DNA from: Rhizobiaceae bacterium
Lineage (GTDB): Bacteria > Pseudomonadota > Alphaproteobacteria > Rhizobiales > Rhizobiaceae
DNA: 64,000 nt
Direction of reading: 5' to 3'
Assembly (NCBI GenBank): GCA_029233925.1
Contig: JARGOX010000002.1
Location: 248,001-312,000 of the forward strand
The notes beneath the pieces were generated by a model. That model worked only from the letters and a program-made list of their open reading frames with translations. It was not told the origin of the DNA and did no database searches. Positions 38,269 to 48,135 of this stretch are shown here, piece by piece (the first letter of the stretch is position 1; the number at the start of each line of letters is the position of its first letter). The translations under genes were made by a program, and so were the position numbers.

Positions 38269-39657
38269 CTATGGGCGCGGGTAGCGATTGCACATAAGTT
38301 GATACAGGGCGCGAATGGCCTGCGCTTCACCGCCCACAGGCGATTCGGGTTTGTCCTTCGGGTTCCACCCAAAAATATCAAAATGCACCCATTCATCGGC
38401 CTTGCGGACAAAGCGGTTGAGGAAGAGGGCTGCAATAATCGATCCGGCCATGCCGCCTGCCGGTGCGTTGTTGATGTCGGCAATCGGCGAGTTCAGGTTT
38501 TTATCGTAGGGCCCGTAGAGCGGCATGCGCCATAGCGGATCGAAGGACTGCCGACCGACGGCCTCCAGATCTGCCGCAAGGGCATCAGCATGACAGTAAA
38601 AGGGCGAGATATCGGTTCCCAGTGCCACCCGCGCAGCCCCCGTGAGTGTTGCCATATCGATCAGAAATTGTGGTTCTTCTTCGTCTGCGTAGGAAAGCGC
38701 ATCCGCCAGAACCAGCCGCCCTTCGGCGTCGGTATTGCCGATTTCAACGGTCAGTCCCTTGCGACTTGTCAGGATGTCACCGGGCCTGAAGGCATTGCCG
38801 GCGATGGAATTCTCCACGGCAGGAATCAGAACCCGCAGGCGCACGCCAAGACCTGCGTCCATGATCATCAGGGCAAGGCCAAGCACATTGGCGGCGCCGC
38901 CCATGTCCTTTTTCATCAGCAACATATTGGCCGCCGGCTTGATGTCCAGGCCACCGGTGTCAAAACACACACCCTTGCCAACCAGCGTCACCTTCGGTGC
39001 ATCCTTTGGTCCCCATTGCATGTCGAGCAGACGCGGTGCTACGGCGCTGGCCCGTCCGACCGCATGGATCATCGGGAAATTGCTGGTCAGCAGGTCATCG
39101 CCCTCGATCGTCGTGACCGAGGCGGAATATCGGGTCGCAAGGGCCCGCATGGCCTGCTCCAGATCGTCCGGCCCCATATTGTTGACGGGCGTATTGATCA
39201 GATCCCGCGCCATAAAACAGCCATTGACCAGGCGCTCCAGTTCGTGCCTGTCAAGCTGTTCGGGACAGGCAAGTTTTGGCAGGGCTTTTTCGGATTTCCT
39301 GTAGCGATCAAACCGATAGCTGCCGAGACCAAACCCCAGAGCCATCAGCATTGCCTGATCTGCAGCATTCTCGAGGCGCCAATTGCCATGGGGAAGTTTC
39401 CTTGCCAGGGTTCCGGTAACAAATGGCATCTCCACACCATTCGAACCGGTTCCAAACACGGCACCGACAAGCGACCCATCTGCCCCCGGCAAAAGTTGCA
39501 ATTCTCCTGCTGCGGCCTTGAAACCTGTCTGCCTTATCCATCTTTCCACCTGAGGATTGTCATGGGGCTGCCCCAGGTCCGCCTTGCCCATCAGATAGAC
39601 AGGCAAAGGTGCGTTGGTTTCTTCGGCAGTTTTTTCAGCGAAACAGGAGGTTGTCAT
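38269..39657 (-). CDS. M17 leucyl aminopeptidase family protein
   Basis: A 462-residue cytosolic dinuclear-metal aminopeptidase of family M17. Core motifs are LVGKGVCFDTGGLDIKP, LMKKDMGGAANVLG, the signature NTDAEGRLVLADAL and DMATLTGAARVALG. The N-terminal domain is short and diverged. It releases N-terminal residues from short peptides, useful downstream of peptide import by the adjacent yej operon. In rhizobia this gene is often labelled PepB/PepA-like; the exact specificity is not readable. It is followed after 101 bases by the MarR-NlpC pair on the same strand. Confidence 0.9.
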   Translation of the reverse strand: MTTSCFAEKTAEETNAPLPVYLMGKADLGQPHDNPQVERWIRQTGFKAAAGELQLLPGADGSLVGAVFGTGSNGVEMPFVTGTLARKLPHGNWRLENAADQAMLMALGFGLGSYRFDRYRKSEKALPKLACPEQLDRHELERLVNGCFMARDLINTPVNNMGPDDLEQAMRALATRYSASVTTIEGDDLLTSNFPMIHAVGRASAVAPRLLDMQWGPKDAPKVTLVGKGVCFDTGGLDIKPAANMLLMKKDMGGAANVLGLALMIMDAGLGVRLRVLIPAVENSIAGNAFRPGDILTSRKGLTVEIGNTDAEGRLVLADALSYADEEEPQFLIDMATLTGAARVALGTDISPFYCHADALAADLEAVGRQSFDPLWRMPLYGPYDKNLNSPIADINNAPAGGMAGSIIAALFLNRFVRKADEWVHFDIFGWNPKDKPESPVGGEAQAIRALYQLMCNRYPRP

Positions 39658-39678
39658 GGGGCACCTTGGGCGTGTGCG

Positions 39679-39693
39679 TTAACGATCCGTTAG
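39679..39693. promoter_or_regulatory. CtrA-box-like site, one mismatch, upstream of tadD
   Basis: TTAA-N7-TTAG at 39679-39693 matches the CtrA consensus TTAA-N7-TTAA at 7 of 8 positions. It lies 151 bases before tadD and 22 bases before the divergent aminopeptidase start. One-mismatch sites occur by chance, so support is moderate only through the better site near cpaB. Confidence 0.3.
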
Positions 39694-39843
39694 GGTTAAC
39701 ACAATATTGATAAAAGGGCGGTTCACTTGAAACTAGAGCATTATGCACCGCAGTGGAATCACCCCACACAAGAATGTTCGCAGTTGCTGGCAAGCACCGC
39801 GCAAATTGAATTGATGTGGGCCAATTGAGACAGGATCGCCAGT

Positions 39844-40647
39844 ATGGGCAAATCAGATTTCAGATCCTCGCATAAAGCGCGGCTGTCCAGAACCGTTTTT
39901 ACCTTTGCGCTTATCACCCTGCTGGCAGGCTGCGCCAATGTCGGCAAGATGCAGACCGGATCCATTGCAAGAGATGGCAAAGCCGTCTCGGAAATGAATG
40001 CCTCGGAACTTTCAATGGCCGAGCGCAAATATGCCTCTGCCTACAAGGCCAACCCCAAGGACAAGGCCGTCGGCATCAATTTTGCCACCTTGCTGCGGAT
40101 GACGGGGCGTGATGATCAGGCTCTTGCCGTCATGCAGCAGGTCGCCATACACCATCCGACCGACCGCGATGTTCTGGCCAGTTATGGCAAGGCCCAGGCT
40201 GCCGCAGGCCAATTTGAAAATGCGCTGCAAACCGTTCAGCGGGCGCAAACACCAGACCAGCCGGATTGGAAACTTCTGTCCGCCGAAGGCGCCATCCTCG
40301 ACCAGCTTGGCCGTTCGAAAGAATCACGCCAGATGTATCGAAAGGCTCTGGATATCAATCCCAATGAGCCATCAATCCTTTCAAATCTGGGCATGTCCTA
40401 CGTGTTGAGCGGCGATTTGCGCACCGCTGAAACCTATTTGAAAAAAGCCGTTGCGATGCCGGGGGCAGATAGCCGTGTACGGCAGAACCTTGCGCTCGTT
40501 GTCGGCCTGCAGGGTCGTTTCGAAGAGGCCGAGCATATCGCCAAGGCCGAATTGTCCAAAGATCAGGCGGAGGCAAATGTCGCCTATCTGCGCTCCATGC
40601 TGGCGCAACAAAACGCCTGGGCCAAGCTCAATGACAAGAAGAGCTGA
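39844..40647 (+). CDS. tadD: TPR lipoprotein TadD of the tad pilus system
   Basis: A 267-residue protein with a lipobox signal (FALITLLAGCANVG, lipidated Cys near residue 30) and tandem tetratricopeptide repeats, e.g. KAVGINFATLLRMTGRDDQA and PSILSNLGMSYVLSGDLRTA. TadD-type lipoproteins help assemble the outer-membrane secretin of Flp pilus machines. It is on the opposite strand to, and convergent with, the main tad operon, whose tadC ends 274 bases beyond. ATG 39844 is supported by AGGATCG upstream. Confidence 0.85.
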   Translation: MGKSDFRSSHKARLSRTVFTFALITLLAGCANVGKMQTGSIARDGKAVSEMNASELSMAERKYASAYKANPKDKAVGINFATLLRMTGRDDQALAVMQQVAIHHPTDRDVLASYGKAQAAAGQFENALQTVQRAQTPDQPDWKLLSAEGAILDQLGRSKESRQMYRKALDINPNEPSILSNLGMSYVLSGDLRTAETYLKKAVAMPGADSRVRQNLALVVGLQGRFEEAEHIAKAELSKDQAEANVAYLRSMLAQQNAWAKLNDKKS

Positions 40648-40660
40648 AGCAACTTTCAGT

Positions 40661-40688
40661 ACCCAGTGACCGGCACCCAGTGACCGGC
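40661..40688. repeat. Perfect 14-bp tandem repeat after tadD
   Basis: ACCCAGTGACCGGC occurs twice head to tail (40661-40674, 40675-40688) just after the tadD stop codon. The rest of the gap to tadC (to 40920) shows a small stem CCTGC/GCAGG near 40695-40712 without a T tract, and no credible gene. Confidence 0.6.
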
Positions 40689-40920
40689 CAGACCTGCTGA
40701 AAACGGCAGGAACGCAATCGGTTGCATAATCCTCTGTAGAACTAGCGACGACCCTATCGGCTATGCAATATTTGCGTGGTTAGGATAGGCTATACGCGCA
40801 TATTGATTTTATTGCCCACTCTGCTGTTGCTCCAGTGAGCCGATCCGCCGGCAAAAGGTTCAAGAGCACCCCTTCCGCCACGCTCGAGACATCCACACTA
40901 CGATGATATACAGATTGGCT

Positions 40921-41896
40921 TTATGGCTGGTCCAGGAGAACCAGTGCTGCGGGTCCAAGAATAACACCGAAGATGACCGGCAGGAAGAACAGGATCATGG
41001 GAACTGTCAATTTCGGCGGAAGCGCTGCGGCTTTGGCTTCCGCCTCGTTCATGCGCGCGTCGCGACTTTCCTGCGCCAGCACCCGAAGCGCCTGGGCGAT
41101 GGGCGTGCCGTAACGTTCCGCCTGGTTCAATGCCTGGCAGACCGACTTCACGGTATCAAGACCGGTACGTTCACCTAAATTCTCAAACGCCTTGCGGCGC
41201 TCAGACAGATAGGAAAGCTCGGCATTTGTCAGTATCAGTTCTTCGGCAAGGGCCGTCGACTGACTGGCCACTTCGTCGGCAACGCGGCGGAATGCCGCTT
41301 CGATCGAAACACCGGACTCGACACAGATCAACATCAGATCAAGGGCATCTGGCCAGGCGGTTCTTATCGACGCCTGGCGTTTTTTGGCGCTGTTTGAAAC
41401 AAAAATATTCGGGGCGTAAAACCCAAGATAAGCCGCACCCAGGCACACCAGAACCCTCACCATCATCGGTTTGTCTTCCAGCACGCCAAGACCAAAGATA
41501 TAGAATATTGCTACGGCAAGAAACAGGAAAGGCAATGCAAAACGCGCCATCAGGAAGATGTTCAAGGCGTTTTGTGTCCGATAACCCCCGACACTCAGTT
41601 TGCTGATTGTTTTGCTGTCCACCAGGGCTTCGCGCAGATTCAGGCGCTCGACCACCTGTCGAATGGACGTGTTGTTTCCGTGGCGCAGGCTCCCGCGCGA
41701 GTTGGCTTCGGCATTCATCCGGGCGCGTTCACGGGTGCGGATCGCATCGCGCTCGATCGATCGACACGGATTTCATGCGGGCCTTCATGTTGTCCCGATC
41801 AAAGATCGGCATGATGAAGGTCACCATGGTGGCAAAGACGGCGATCGCGACCAGAGCCGCGACAATATTCTGTGGGTTTGTCAGTGTCTCTATCAT
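40921..41896 (-). pseudogene. tadC: Tad pilus inner-membrane protein TadC, frameshifted
   Basis: The N-terminus starts at ATG 41896 (MIETLTNPQNIVAALVAIAV) and reads to DNMKARMKSVSI. It then shifts frame at three tandem TCGA units (41753-41764) and stops at 41729-41731. With two TCGA units the frame would continue as SIERDAIRTRERARMNAEAN into the intact downstream part (from ATG 41718: REALVDSKTISKLSVGGYRT and the T2SSF core PDALDLMLICVESGVSIEAA). The restored protein would be about 324 residues, the usual TadC size. TadC partners TadB as platform protein for pilus extension. The defect could be a true mutation, an assembly error or a reversible slippage site; reinitiation at 41718 would give a protein lacking the first helix. 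Confidence 0.85.
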
Positions 41897-41940
41897 GATG
41901 TGTTCACTTCAGCATTCGACATCTGAGCAGGAAGGCCTGA

Positions 41941-42951
41941 TCAGATGTCGAAATTGACCATTTTTTTCATAACCAACACGCCCATGCCCATCCAGATCAG
42001 AGAGGCGCCGAGAATGATATTTCCACGCGGGTCGGTAAAGAGCGTGATGATATAATCAGGCGTTGTCAGGTAAACGAGAATCACAATGGCAAATGGCAAG
42101 GCTCCGATAATGGCTGCCGACGCTTTGGCTTCCATCGACATGGCCTTGATTTTGCCTTTCATCTTCCTTCGTTCCCTCAGCACACGCGACAGATTTCCCA
42201 ACGCTTCAGACAGGTTTCCCCCGGCTTGCGACTGAATGGTTATGACAATCGCAAAAAAGTTTGTTTCCGATACCGGAATATTCTGATGCAAACGCGTGCA
42301 GGCTTCGGGAATCGACAGCCCCATCTGCTGCGCCTCCACAATCCTGCGAAATTCCGAACGCAGAGGCTCCTGTGAATCGGTGGCAATCAGCCGGAGTGCA
42401 TCATTGACGGGCAATCCGGATTTGATCGACCTGACCATGACGTCCAGAGCATTGGGAAACTCCTCCATAAATGCCTTGAAACGCCTTTTGCGCGCAAAGG
42501 AAAGAATCCAGCGCGGAACGCCAAGACCCGCGATCACAACCATGCCCGCGGCAATGTAAATGGGTGCACCCATGACGAGACTGACCAGGCTAAAAAGCAG
42601 ACCCGCAACCAGGCTACCCATATAGAATTGTGGGACGCTGATGCTCCATCCCGCTTGCTGTAGCGCGATTTTGAGCGGTGGCGAGGAATGATTGGCTTTG
42701 CTTTTCTGCTTTGCATCCAGGTCTTTGAGCGATTCCTGGACCGACTTCTTTCGCTTCGTCGCCTCATTGACCCTGTCACGGGCTGCCTTGACGACATTTC
42801 CATCGGTTTCGGCGACCTTGACCCGGTTGAACCGGGCGTCGGTTTTTTTCTGAACCTCAATGGATGGAAACAACACGGCATAGGCCAGTGCACCTGCAGA
42901 AACCGCCGCTAGCAGGATAATCATCAGCACTGTCGTATCTATTCCAAACAT
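41941..42951 (-). CDS. tadB: Tad pilus inner-membrane platform protein TadB
   Basis: A 336-residue T2SSF-domain membrane protein: N-terminal helix (TTVLMIILLAAVSAGALAYA), a charged cytoplasmic segment, then the GspF-like core FPNALDVMVRSIKSGLPVNDALR and SQAGGNLSEALGNLSRVLRER. It ends with two helices. I preferred ATG 42951 (MFGIDTT), the usual TadB opening, to an ATG five codons upstream. It precedes tadC by 44 bases and follows cpaF by 42. With TadC it links the CpaF ATPase to pilin polymerisation. Confidence 0.92.
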   Translation of the reverse strand: MFGIDTTVLMIILLAAVSAGALAYAVLFPSIEVQKKTDARFNRVKVAETDGNVVKAARDRVNEATKRKKSVQESLKDLDAKQKSKANHSSPPLKIALQQAGWSISVPQFYMGSLVAGLLFSLVSLVMGAPIYIAAGMVVIAGLGVPRWILSFARKRRFKAFMEEFPNALDVMVRSIKSGLPVNDALRLIATDSQEPLRSEFRRIVEAQQMGLSIPEACTRLHQNIPVSETNFFAIVITIQSQAGGNLSEALGNLSRVLRERRKMKGKIKAMSMEAKASAAIIGALPFAIVILVYLTTPDYIITLFTDPRGNIILGASLIWMGMGVLVMKKMVNFDI

Positions 42952-42993
42952 TTTTACTGCTTCCATTCTCTCTTGGAGAAAACCTGCTGTCTA

Positions 42994-44463
42994 TCAGACG
43001 ACCGTACTTTCCAGGTTATCCAGTGCCTCGGCCAGGCGCTTTTCCTCGCCGAAATAACGGGCGCGATCCCAGAAGTGCGGTCTGCCAATGCCGGTCGAAC
43101 AATGGCGTCCGATTATCTTTCCATTTGCATCCTCGCCCTCATATTCAAAGGTCATAAGATCCTGCGTTATGATGATATCACCCTCCATGCCGATGACTTC
43201 TGTTATGTGGGTGATGCGCCGCGAGCCATCGCGCAAACGGGTTGCCTGGACAATGACGTCAACTGAGCCGCTGATGATTTCCCGTACCGTTTTTGCCGGC
43301 AGGGAAAATCCGCCCATGGCAATCATCGATTCCATACGGCTGAGACATTCGCGCGGAGAGTTGGAGTGGATCGTGCCCATTGAGCCGTCATGACCGGTAT
43401 TCATTGCCTGAAGCAGATCGAAAACTTCCGGCCCACGCACCTCACCGACAACAATACGTTCGGGGCGCATACGCAGGCAGTTCTTGACAAGCTCGCGCAT
43501 GGTGACTTCACCCTCGCCCTCAATATTGGGCGGCCGCGTTTCCAGTCGCACCACATGCGGCTGCTGCAGCTGCAGTTCGGCCGAATCTTCACAAGTGATG
43601 ATACGTTCATCTTCATCGATATAGCGTGTCAGACAATTGAGCAAAGTTGTCTTACCCGAGCCGGTACCGCCGGAAATGACGACATTGCAGCGAACGCGGC
43701 CGATGATCTGCAAAATGATTGCACCTGCCGCTGTGATCGAACCGAAATTGACAAGTTGATCGAGTGTCAGTTTGTCTTTCTTGAACTTTCTGATGGTCAG
43801 AACCGTACCGTCAATTGCCAGCGGCGGCGCAATCACATTGACGCGCGATCCGTCCGGCAGGCGGGCGTCGCATATCGGACTGGATTCATCAACACGCCTG
43901 CCAACCTGACTGACGATGCGCTGACAGATCGATATAAGCTGGGATTCATCACGGAATCGAATATCGGATTCCACCACCTTGCCATTCACTTCAATGAAGG
44001 TACTGCCCGCACCATTGATCATGATGTCGGAAATATCATCGCGGGCAAGCAGGGGTTCCAGCGGACCATAGCCCAGAACATCATTGCAAATGTCTTCAAG
44101 CAGTTCCTCCTGCTCGGATATCGACATGGCAAAGTTCTTGATCGTGATGATGTCATTGACAATATCACGGATTTCCTCACGAGCGCTCTCGATGTCCAGT
44201 TTCGACAACTGGGACAGGTCGATCGTGTCAATGAGTGCTGTAAACACCTGGCTCTTGGTGGTGTAATAGCTTTCAGACTTCTTCGAAGTGCGGCGTTTTT
44301 TCTCTGGTCGATCGCCCCCTGGAGCTATTGGAGTATTTGTGGAGACAGCCGGAGCCGCAGCCGCTTTTGCGGATTTTTCTTCCAACGCCGGCGCAAGGGG
44401 TGGCGTGGGCGCCAATGTGTTCCCCGCCTTGCCGAATCCGTGCTTTCCGCGATTGCCAAACAT
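42994..44463 (-). CDS. cpaF: Tad pilus ATPase CpaF/TadA
   Basis: A 489-residue secretion ATPase of the type II/IV family. A Pro/Ala-rich, basic N-terminal tail of about 70 residues precedes the N-terminal domain ([20 protein letters not shown]) and the ATPase core, with Walker [10 protein letters not shown] at 265-273, the Asp box [20 protein letters not shown], Walker B-like [14 protein letters not shown] and the His box [13 protein letters not shown]. All motifs are intact. It drives Flp pilus extension and probably retraction. AGAGGT precedes the ATG. Confidence 0.95.
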   Translation of the reverse strand: MFGNRGKHGFGKAGNTLAPTPPLAPALEEKSAKAAAAPAVSTNTPIAPGGDRPEKKRRTSKKSESYYTTKSQVFTALIDTIDLSQLSKLDIESAREEIRDIVNDIITIKNFAMSISEQEELLEDICNDVLGYGPLEPLLARDDISDIMINGAGSTFIEVNGKVVESDIRFRDESQLISICQRIVSQVGRRVDESSPICDARLPDGSRVNVIAPPLAIDGTVLTIRKFKKDKLTLDQLVNFGSITAAGAIILQIIGRVRCNVVISGGTGSGKTTLLNCLTRYIDEDERIITCEDSAELQLQQPHVVRLETRPPNIEGEGEVTMRELVKNCLRMRPERIVVGEVRGPEVFDLLQAMNTGHDGSMGTIHSNSPRECLSRMESMIAMGGFSLPAKTVREIISGSVDVIVQATRLRDGSRRITHITEVIGMEGDIIITQDLMTFEYEGEDANGKIIGRHCSTGIGRPHFWDRARYFGEEKRLAEALDNLESTVV

Positions 44464-44522
44464 TTTCTACCTCTGAACCCTGCTGTAGAGATCCAATTTT
44501 AAAGCTTGCTTCAGCCAATTCC

Positions 44523-45803
44523 TCATTTGCGCGCCAGTAAGGACCGCAAACCGGAAAGGCCGGATTTTTTCCGTCCTTTGACCTCCACTCTGCCAGTCAG
44601 CACGTGGGCGAGTTGAGCAAATGTTTCCGCAACTGGAGCCTTTGCATCGGTCTCGGCAATCATGCGCCCGCTGTTTGATGCGGTGCCGAACAACAGAGCG
44701 TCAAAGGGAATGATTGCCGATGCTTCGATGCCGAGCGGTTCACAAAAATCGGCAACCGCAATCTCAGGACGCTTGGGCATACCAACCTGATTGAGCACGA
44801 GGCGTGCCATCTTGTCGTTGGGGCGCAATTTGGCCAATGTATCGATAAGGTTTTTTGTGTTGCGCAAATTCGCCAGATCAGGCGCTGCCACCACGACAAC
44901 ATCATCGACTTCACTGAGCACCGACTTCGTCCATTCGGTCCACATATGTGGCACATCAAGGACGGCAACAGGCGCGGTGCGCTGTACCGCCTCCAAAATG
45001 GGCTCGAAACTCGTACGGTTAAAATCGTACGTTCGGTCAAGCATCGAGGGCGCTGCCAGCATCGACAGGTGAGACGCGCATTTGGACAGCAGGCGCTCGA
45101 GGAATACATCATCCAGACGTTCGGGAGAAAACACCGCTTCGGCAATGCCCTGCGGCGGGTCCTGATCGAAATTGATGTTCGCCGTGCCGAACGCCAGATC
45201 AAGGTCGGCCAGAATAACCTCTGTCTCGAACAGGTTGGATATGCCCCAGGCACAATTATGCGCGATTGTCGATGAGCCAACGCCGCCCTTTGCACCGATG
45301 AATGCAACCGTGCGACCCAAAGGCTCTGAATCCGGGTCAACGAATATCGAAGCGATGACATTGATAATGTCGGACAGGGAGACGGGGCTGACAAGATATT
45401 CCGATACGCCGCGGCGTGTCAGATTCCTGTAGAGTTGCACATCATTGTCATAGCCGATGACGACCACTTTTGTCGTCGCGTCACAGACATCCGCCAGGTC
45501 ACCAAGCTGCTCAATCAACTGATCAGCCGACTTGGTATTTTCAAGAATGACAAGATTTGGTGTGGGAGACGATGCGAACATGGTGCAGGCGGTCTCTATA
45601 TCGCCGTTCACGACGCGAAGATGCGCACGAGTCATGCGTCGATCCTGCGCACAGCGATTGATCACCGCCAGCACTTCTTCTGATTCACAGAAAGCCTGAA
45701 TTGAAATGCGCGGCAGAGGGCGCATTGTCTCGAGGTCATCAGTTTTGCTGCCGTCATCAATCAGGCTCTGGTCGGTCGCGGCTTTTTCAGTTGCCTCATT
45801 CAT
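44523..45803 (-). CDS. cpaE: Tad pilus localisation protein CpaE/TadZ
   Basis: A 426-residue protein with an N-terminal receiver-like domain (about 60-165; VVVIGYDNDVQLYRNLTRRG) and a C-terminal MinD/ParA-type ATPase domain carrying a deviant Walker A (GAKGGVGSSTIAH, Ser-Ser in place of the usual Lys-Ser/Thr) and ADLDLAFGTANINFD. CpaE positions the pilus machine at the cell pole in Caulobacter. The changed P-loop is seen in some TadZ proteins and may mean no ATP hydrolysis. Confidence 0.92.
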   Translation of the reverse strand: MNEATEKAATDQSLIDDGSKTDDLETMRPLPRISIQAFCESEEVLAVINRCAQDRRMTRAHLRVVNGDIETACTMFASSPTPNLVILENTKSADQLIEQLGDLADVCDATTKVVVIGYDNDVQLYRNLTRRGVSEYLVSPVSLSDIINVIASIFVDPDSEPLGRTVAFIGAKGGVGSSTIAHNCAWGISNLFETEVILADLDLAFGTANINFDQDPPQGIAEAVFSPERLDDVFLERLLSKCASHLSMLAAPSMLDRTYDFNRTSFEPILEAVQRTAPVAVLDVPHMWTEWTKSVLSEVDDVVVVAAPDLANLRNTKNLIDTLAKLRPNDKMARLVLNQVGMPKRPEIAVADFCEPLGIEASAIIPFDALLFGTASNSGRMIAETDAKAPVAETFAQLAHVLTGRVEVKGRKKSGLSGLRSLLARK

Positions 45804-45856
45804 TATAAAATCCTGCCTTGCATTGTCCGAAACAGGTTTGCACCTGGCCCATCTGA

Positions 45857-46564
45857 CTATTCTTCAAGCGTTGAACCGTTTTTTCTGTACAGACCGATTA
45901 CCGTGTCTCGGCGCTGGGCATCAATCGGTGTCATGTCACGGGGCGCAATCAGATCGGCCGGATTGGCCAGTTGTGCCGCCAGATTGTTCTGCGTGGCACA
46001 GCCGAAATTCTTGTAATGCTTGTTTTCCATTGTATTGCTGACCAGATCTTCCGGCCACTGACCGCACTGATTGGTGTGGGCGGCAATTGCTCTGTAGCTC
46101 AACCTGATCGGTGCAGCGTCATTCTCAGCCGCAGCCTGATAGGCGTTCACGACGATGCGATGTGCCGGGATTCCCTCATCGACCAGCGTTTTGGTAATAT
46201 CGCCTGCAATGGCCGACGCCGCATGGGTGTTGGGGGATCCAACAGGCGCCAGGATTTGCACTGTTCCCGATGCCGTTTGCCTGTAGCGGGCTGCAAACCC
46301 ACGAACGATGCTTTTCGTGCCGTAATTCATGGTCTGATCGCCACTGGCCACCGGAACATCCATTGTCTGCTCTTTTTCCGAGATGACGATGGGATGATTG
46401 GTACGGTAGTCATCGGGGATGGAGCCGACCTCAATATCATGGACCTTGGCACAACCACCGAGCATGATGCCCACGGCCAGCATGATTGCTCCGGTCCGCC
46501 AGCTGTATCCGCGATGAGCGTGGGCCAGTTCAGTTCCCCGTATTGATGAGACAATATGTGTCAT
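45857..46564 (-). CDS. cpaD: Tad pilus assembly lipoprotein CpaD
   Basis: A 235-residue outer-membrane lipoprotein with lipobox MLGGCAKVHDIE (Cys near residue 38) and the CpaD-domain pattern: DYRTNHPIVISEKEQTMDVP, then SYRAIAAHTNQCGQWPEDL, then NFGCATQNNLAAQLANPADL and RDMTPIDAQRRD. CpaD supports the secretin CpaC. GGAG lies 7 bases upstream of ATG 46564; an in-frame GTG at 46588 overlapping cpaC is less likely. It starts 20 bases after the cpaC stop codon. Confidence 0.92.
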   Translation of the reverse strand: MTHIVSSIRGTELAHAHRGYSWRTGAIMLAVGIMLGGCAKVHDIEVGSIPDDYRTNHPIVISEKEQTMDVPVASGDQTMNYGTKSIVRGFAARYRQTASGTVQILAPVGSPNTHAASAIAGDITKTLVDEGIPAHRIVVNAYQAAAENDAAPIRLSYRAIAAHTNQCGQWPEDLVSNTMENKHYKNFGCATQNNLAAQLANPADLIAPRDMTPIDAQRRDTVIGLYRKNGSTLEE

Positions 46565-46584
46565 GATGTGACTCCAGCTCTTGA

Positions 46585-48120
46585 TCACTTGTAGATAAAG
46601 CCGACGACGCCGTGGTAACGGCCTTTAGGCAATTGGGTTTCCATTTGTCCGTAAACACGGTTGACGCGACCAAGAAAATTTCCGGCGCCATCACTGGCTG
46701 CATTGAAATTGTCATCCGGTCTGGCAAGCTGGTTTCTGGCCACTGGCCGCACGAGATAGGGTGTTGCAATGATCACCAGTTCGGTCTCATTGCGAACGAA
46801 ATCCCGGCTGCGAAACAGGGTGCCAAGCACAGGTATCTTTGAGGCCCCCGGAAAACCGCCCATCACCTGACGAATTTCATCGCGGACCAACCCGGCAATG
46901 ACAATCGATCCGCCGGATGGCAACTCGACAGCCGTATCGGCCTCCCGGCGCCTTATGCCATTGGCTGTAATGCCACCGACGCCCTGACCGCCGCTCAATG
47001 TCACGCTGCCCTCAAAGGTCGGTTCTGACACTTCAGTCTTGACCCTCAGGCTGATGCGGCCGGCCGACAGGACAACCGGTGTGAACTGCAGCCCGATGCC
47101 ATATTCCTTTTCCTCATATTCATAGGTGATCTGCCCGGTATCGGGATCAACACTCTGACCGGTAATGAGCTGAAACTCGCCACCGACAAAAAAGCTTGCC
47201 GGCTCTCCGGAGATCGCGGTCAATGTCGGCTCCGCCAGAGTTTTCATGACACCGGCCTGTTCCATGGCCCGCACATAGGAATCAATACTGACCGAACCGA
47301 CACTGCCAGATATAAGTCCGGCTGTGGCGCTCAGTGATTTTCCCAGAGCCACGGGGTTGATCGATTCAAAGACACTTTGACCGTTGTTTTTGAAATAATT
47401 GTTGAATCCGAGCTGTTTGAGAACCTGTCGGCTGACTTCAGCGACCGTAACCTTCAAAGTGACCTGATCTTCACCTTCGATATCCAGAAGGTTGATAATC
47501 TGCGACTCCTGACGGTCTTCCGCAAAGATGGCCGCATCGCCGCCCTCCCCGATCGCCGTTATGTTGCGAGTGGTTGCCTCGCCGCCCTTGAGAAATATGC
47601 CAGCCAGCTGCGCAGCGCGCGCGGCATGCTGCGGTGTACGCACGGTCCCGGTCAGGACGATGTTGTCGCTGATGATTTCCACTTCAATGTCAGCGTCTGG
47701 AATGAACCGACTGAGTTGACTCTGAAGCCCCGTAATATCACGTTCGATCGACAGGTTGAGACTGACGATGGATTTGCCGTTGGCACCAAAAACGAAGATA
47801 TTCGTCTGGCCGACTGACTTACCAAACAGATATATGCGCCTGGCAGTCCGGGTGACGGCATCTGCGACCTCTGGATTGGCCACTAGGATGTCATGGGCGT
47901 CCTCCGGCAGATCCACGACAACAGCCTTGTTCAGGCCAAGGGAAACATCCTGGCTGCTCGCAGGGCCTGATTTGCGGACCTTTATGATTTGCGACTCCGC
48001 AGAAGCAATGCCCGTCAATAGTGTCATGGACATCAATGCGGACACCATTACAGCCGCACCAGCCATCAATGCCATGCGGCAGACGGCTGGTCTACAGTTC
48101 GAATTTTCGGATCTGCGCAC
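46585..48120 (-). CDS. cpaC: Tad pilus outer-membrane secretin CpaC/RcpA
   Basis: A 511-residue secretin with signal peptide (MALMAGAAVMVSALMSMTLL, cleavage near IASAES), an N-terminal pilus-assembly domain (VVVDLPEDAHDILVANPEVA), a BON domain (ADIEVEIISDNIVLTGTVRT) and the C-terminal secretin core (MKTLAEPTLTAISGEPASFF; PSGGSIVIAGLVRDEIRQ). It forms the channel through which the Flp pilus emerges. It starts at GTG 48120, with GGAGG ideally placed. It lies 15 bases after cpaB. Confidence 0.94.
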   Translation of the reverse strand: MRRSENSNCRPAVCRMALMAGAAVMVSALMSMTLLTGIASAESQIIKVRKSGPASSQDVSLGLNKAVVVDLPEDAHDILVANPEVADAVTRTARRIYLFGKSVGQTNIFVFGANGKSIVSLNLSIERDITGLQSQLSRFIPDADIEVEIISDNIVLTGTVRTPQHAARAAQLAGIFLKGGEATTRNITAIGEGGDAAIFAEDRQESQIINLLDIEGEDQVTLKVTVAEVSRQVLKQLGFNNYFKNNGQSVFESINPVALGKSLSATAGLISGSVGSVSIDSYVRAMEQAGVMKTLAEPTLTAISGEPASFFVGGEFQLITGQSVDPDTGQITYEYEEKEYGIGLQFTPVVLSAGRISLRVKTEVSEPTFEGSVTLSGGQGVGGITANGIRRREADTAVELPSGGSIVIAGLVRDEIRQVMGGFPGASKIPVLGTLFRSRDFVRNETELVIIATPYLVRPVARNQLARPDDNFNAASDGAGNFLGRVNRVYGQMETQLPKGRYHGVVGFIYK

Positions 48121-48135
48121 TGGTTTTCCTCCGGC

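Noticed and set aside
43390-44502. Forward-strand open frame opposite cpaF
   Set aside because: Antisense to an ATPase with all catalytic motifs; the translation shows no family pattern.
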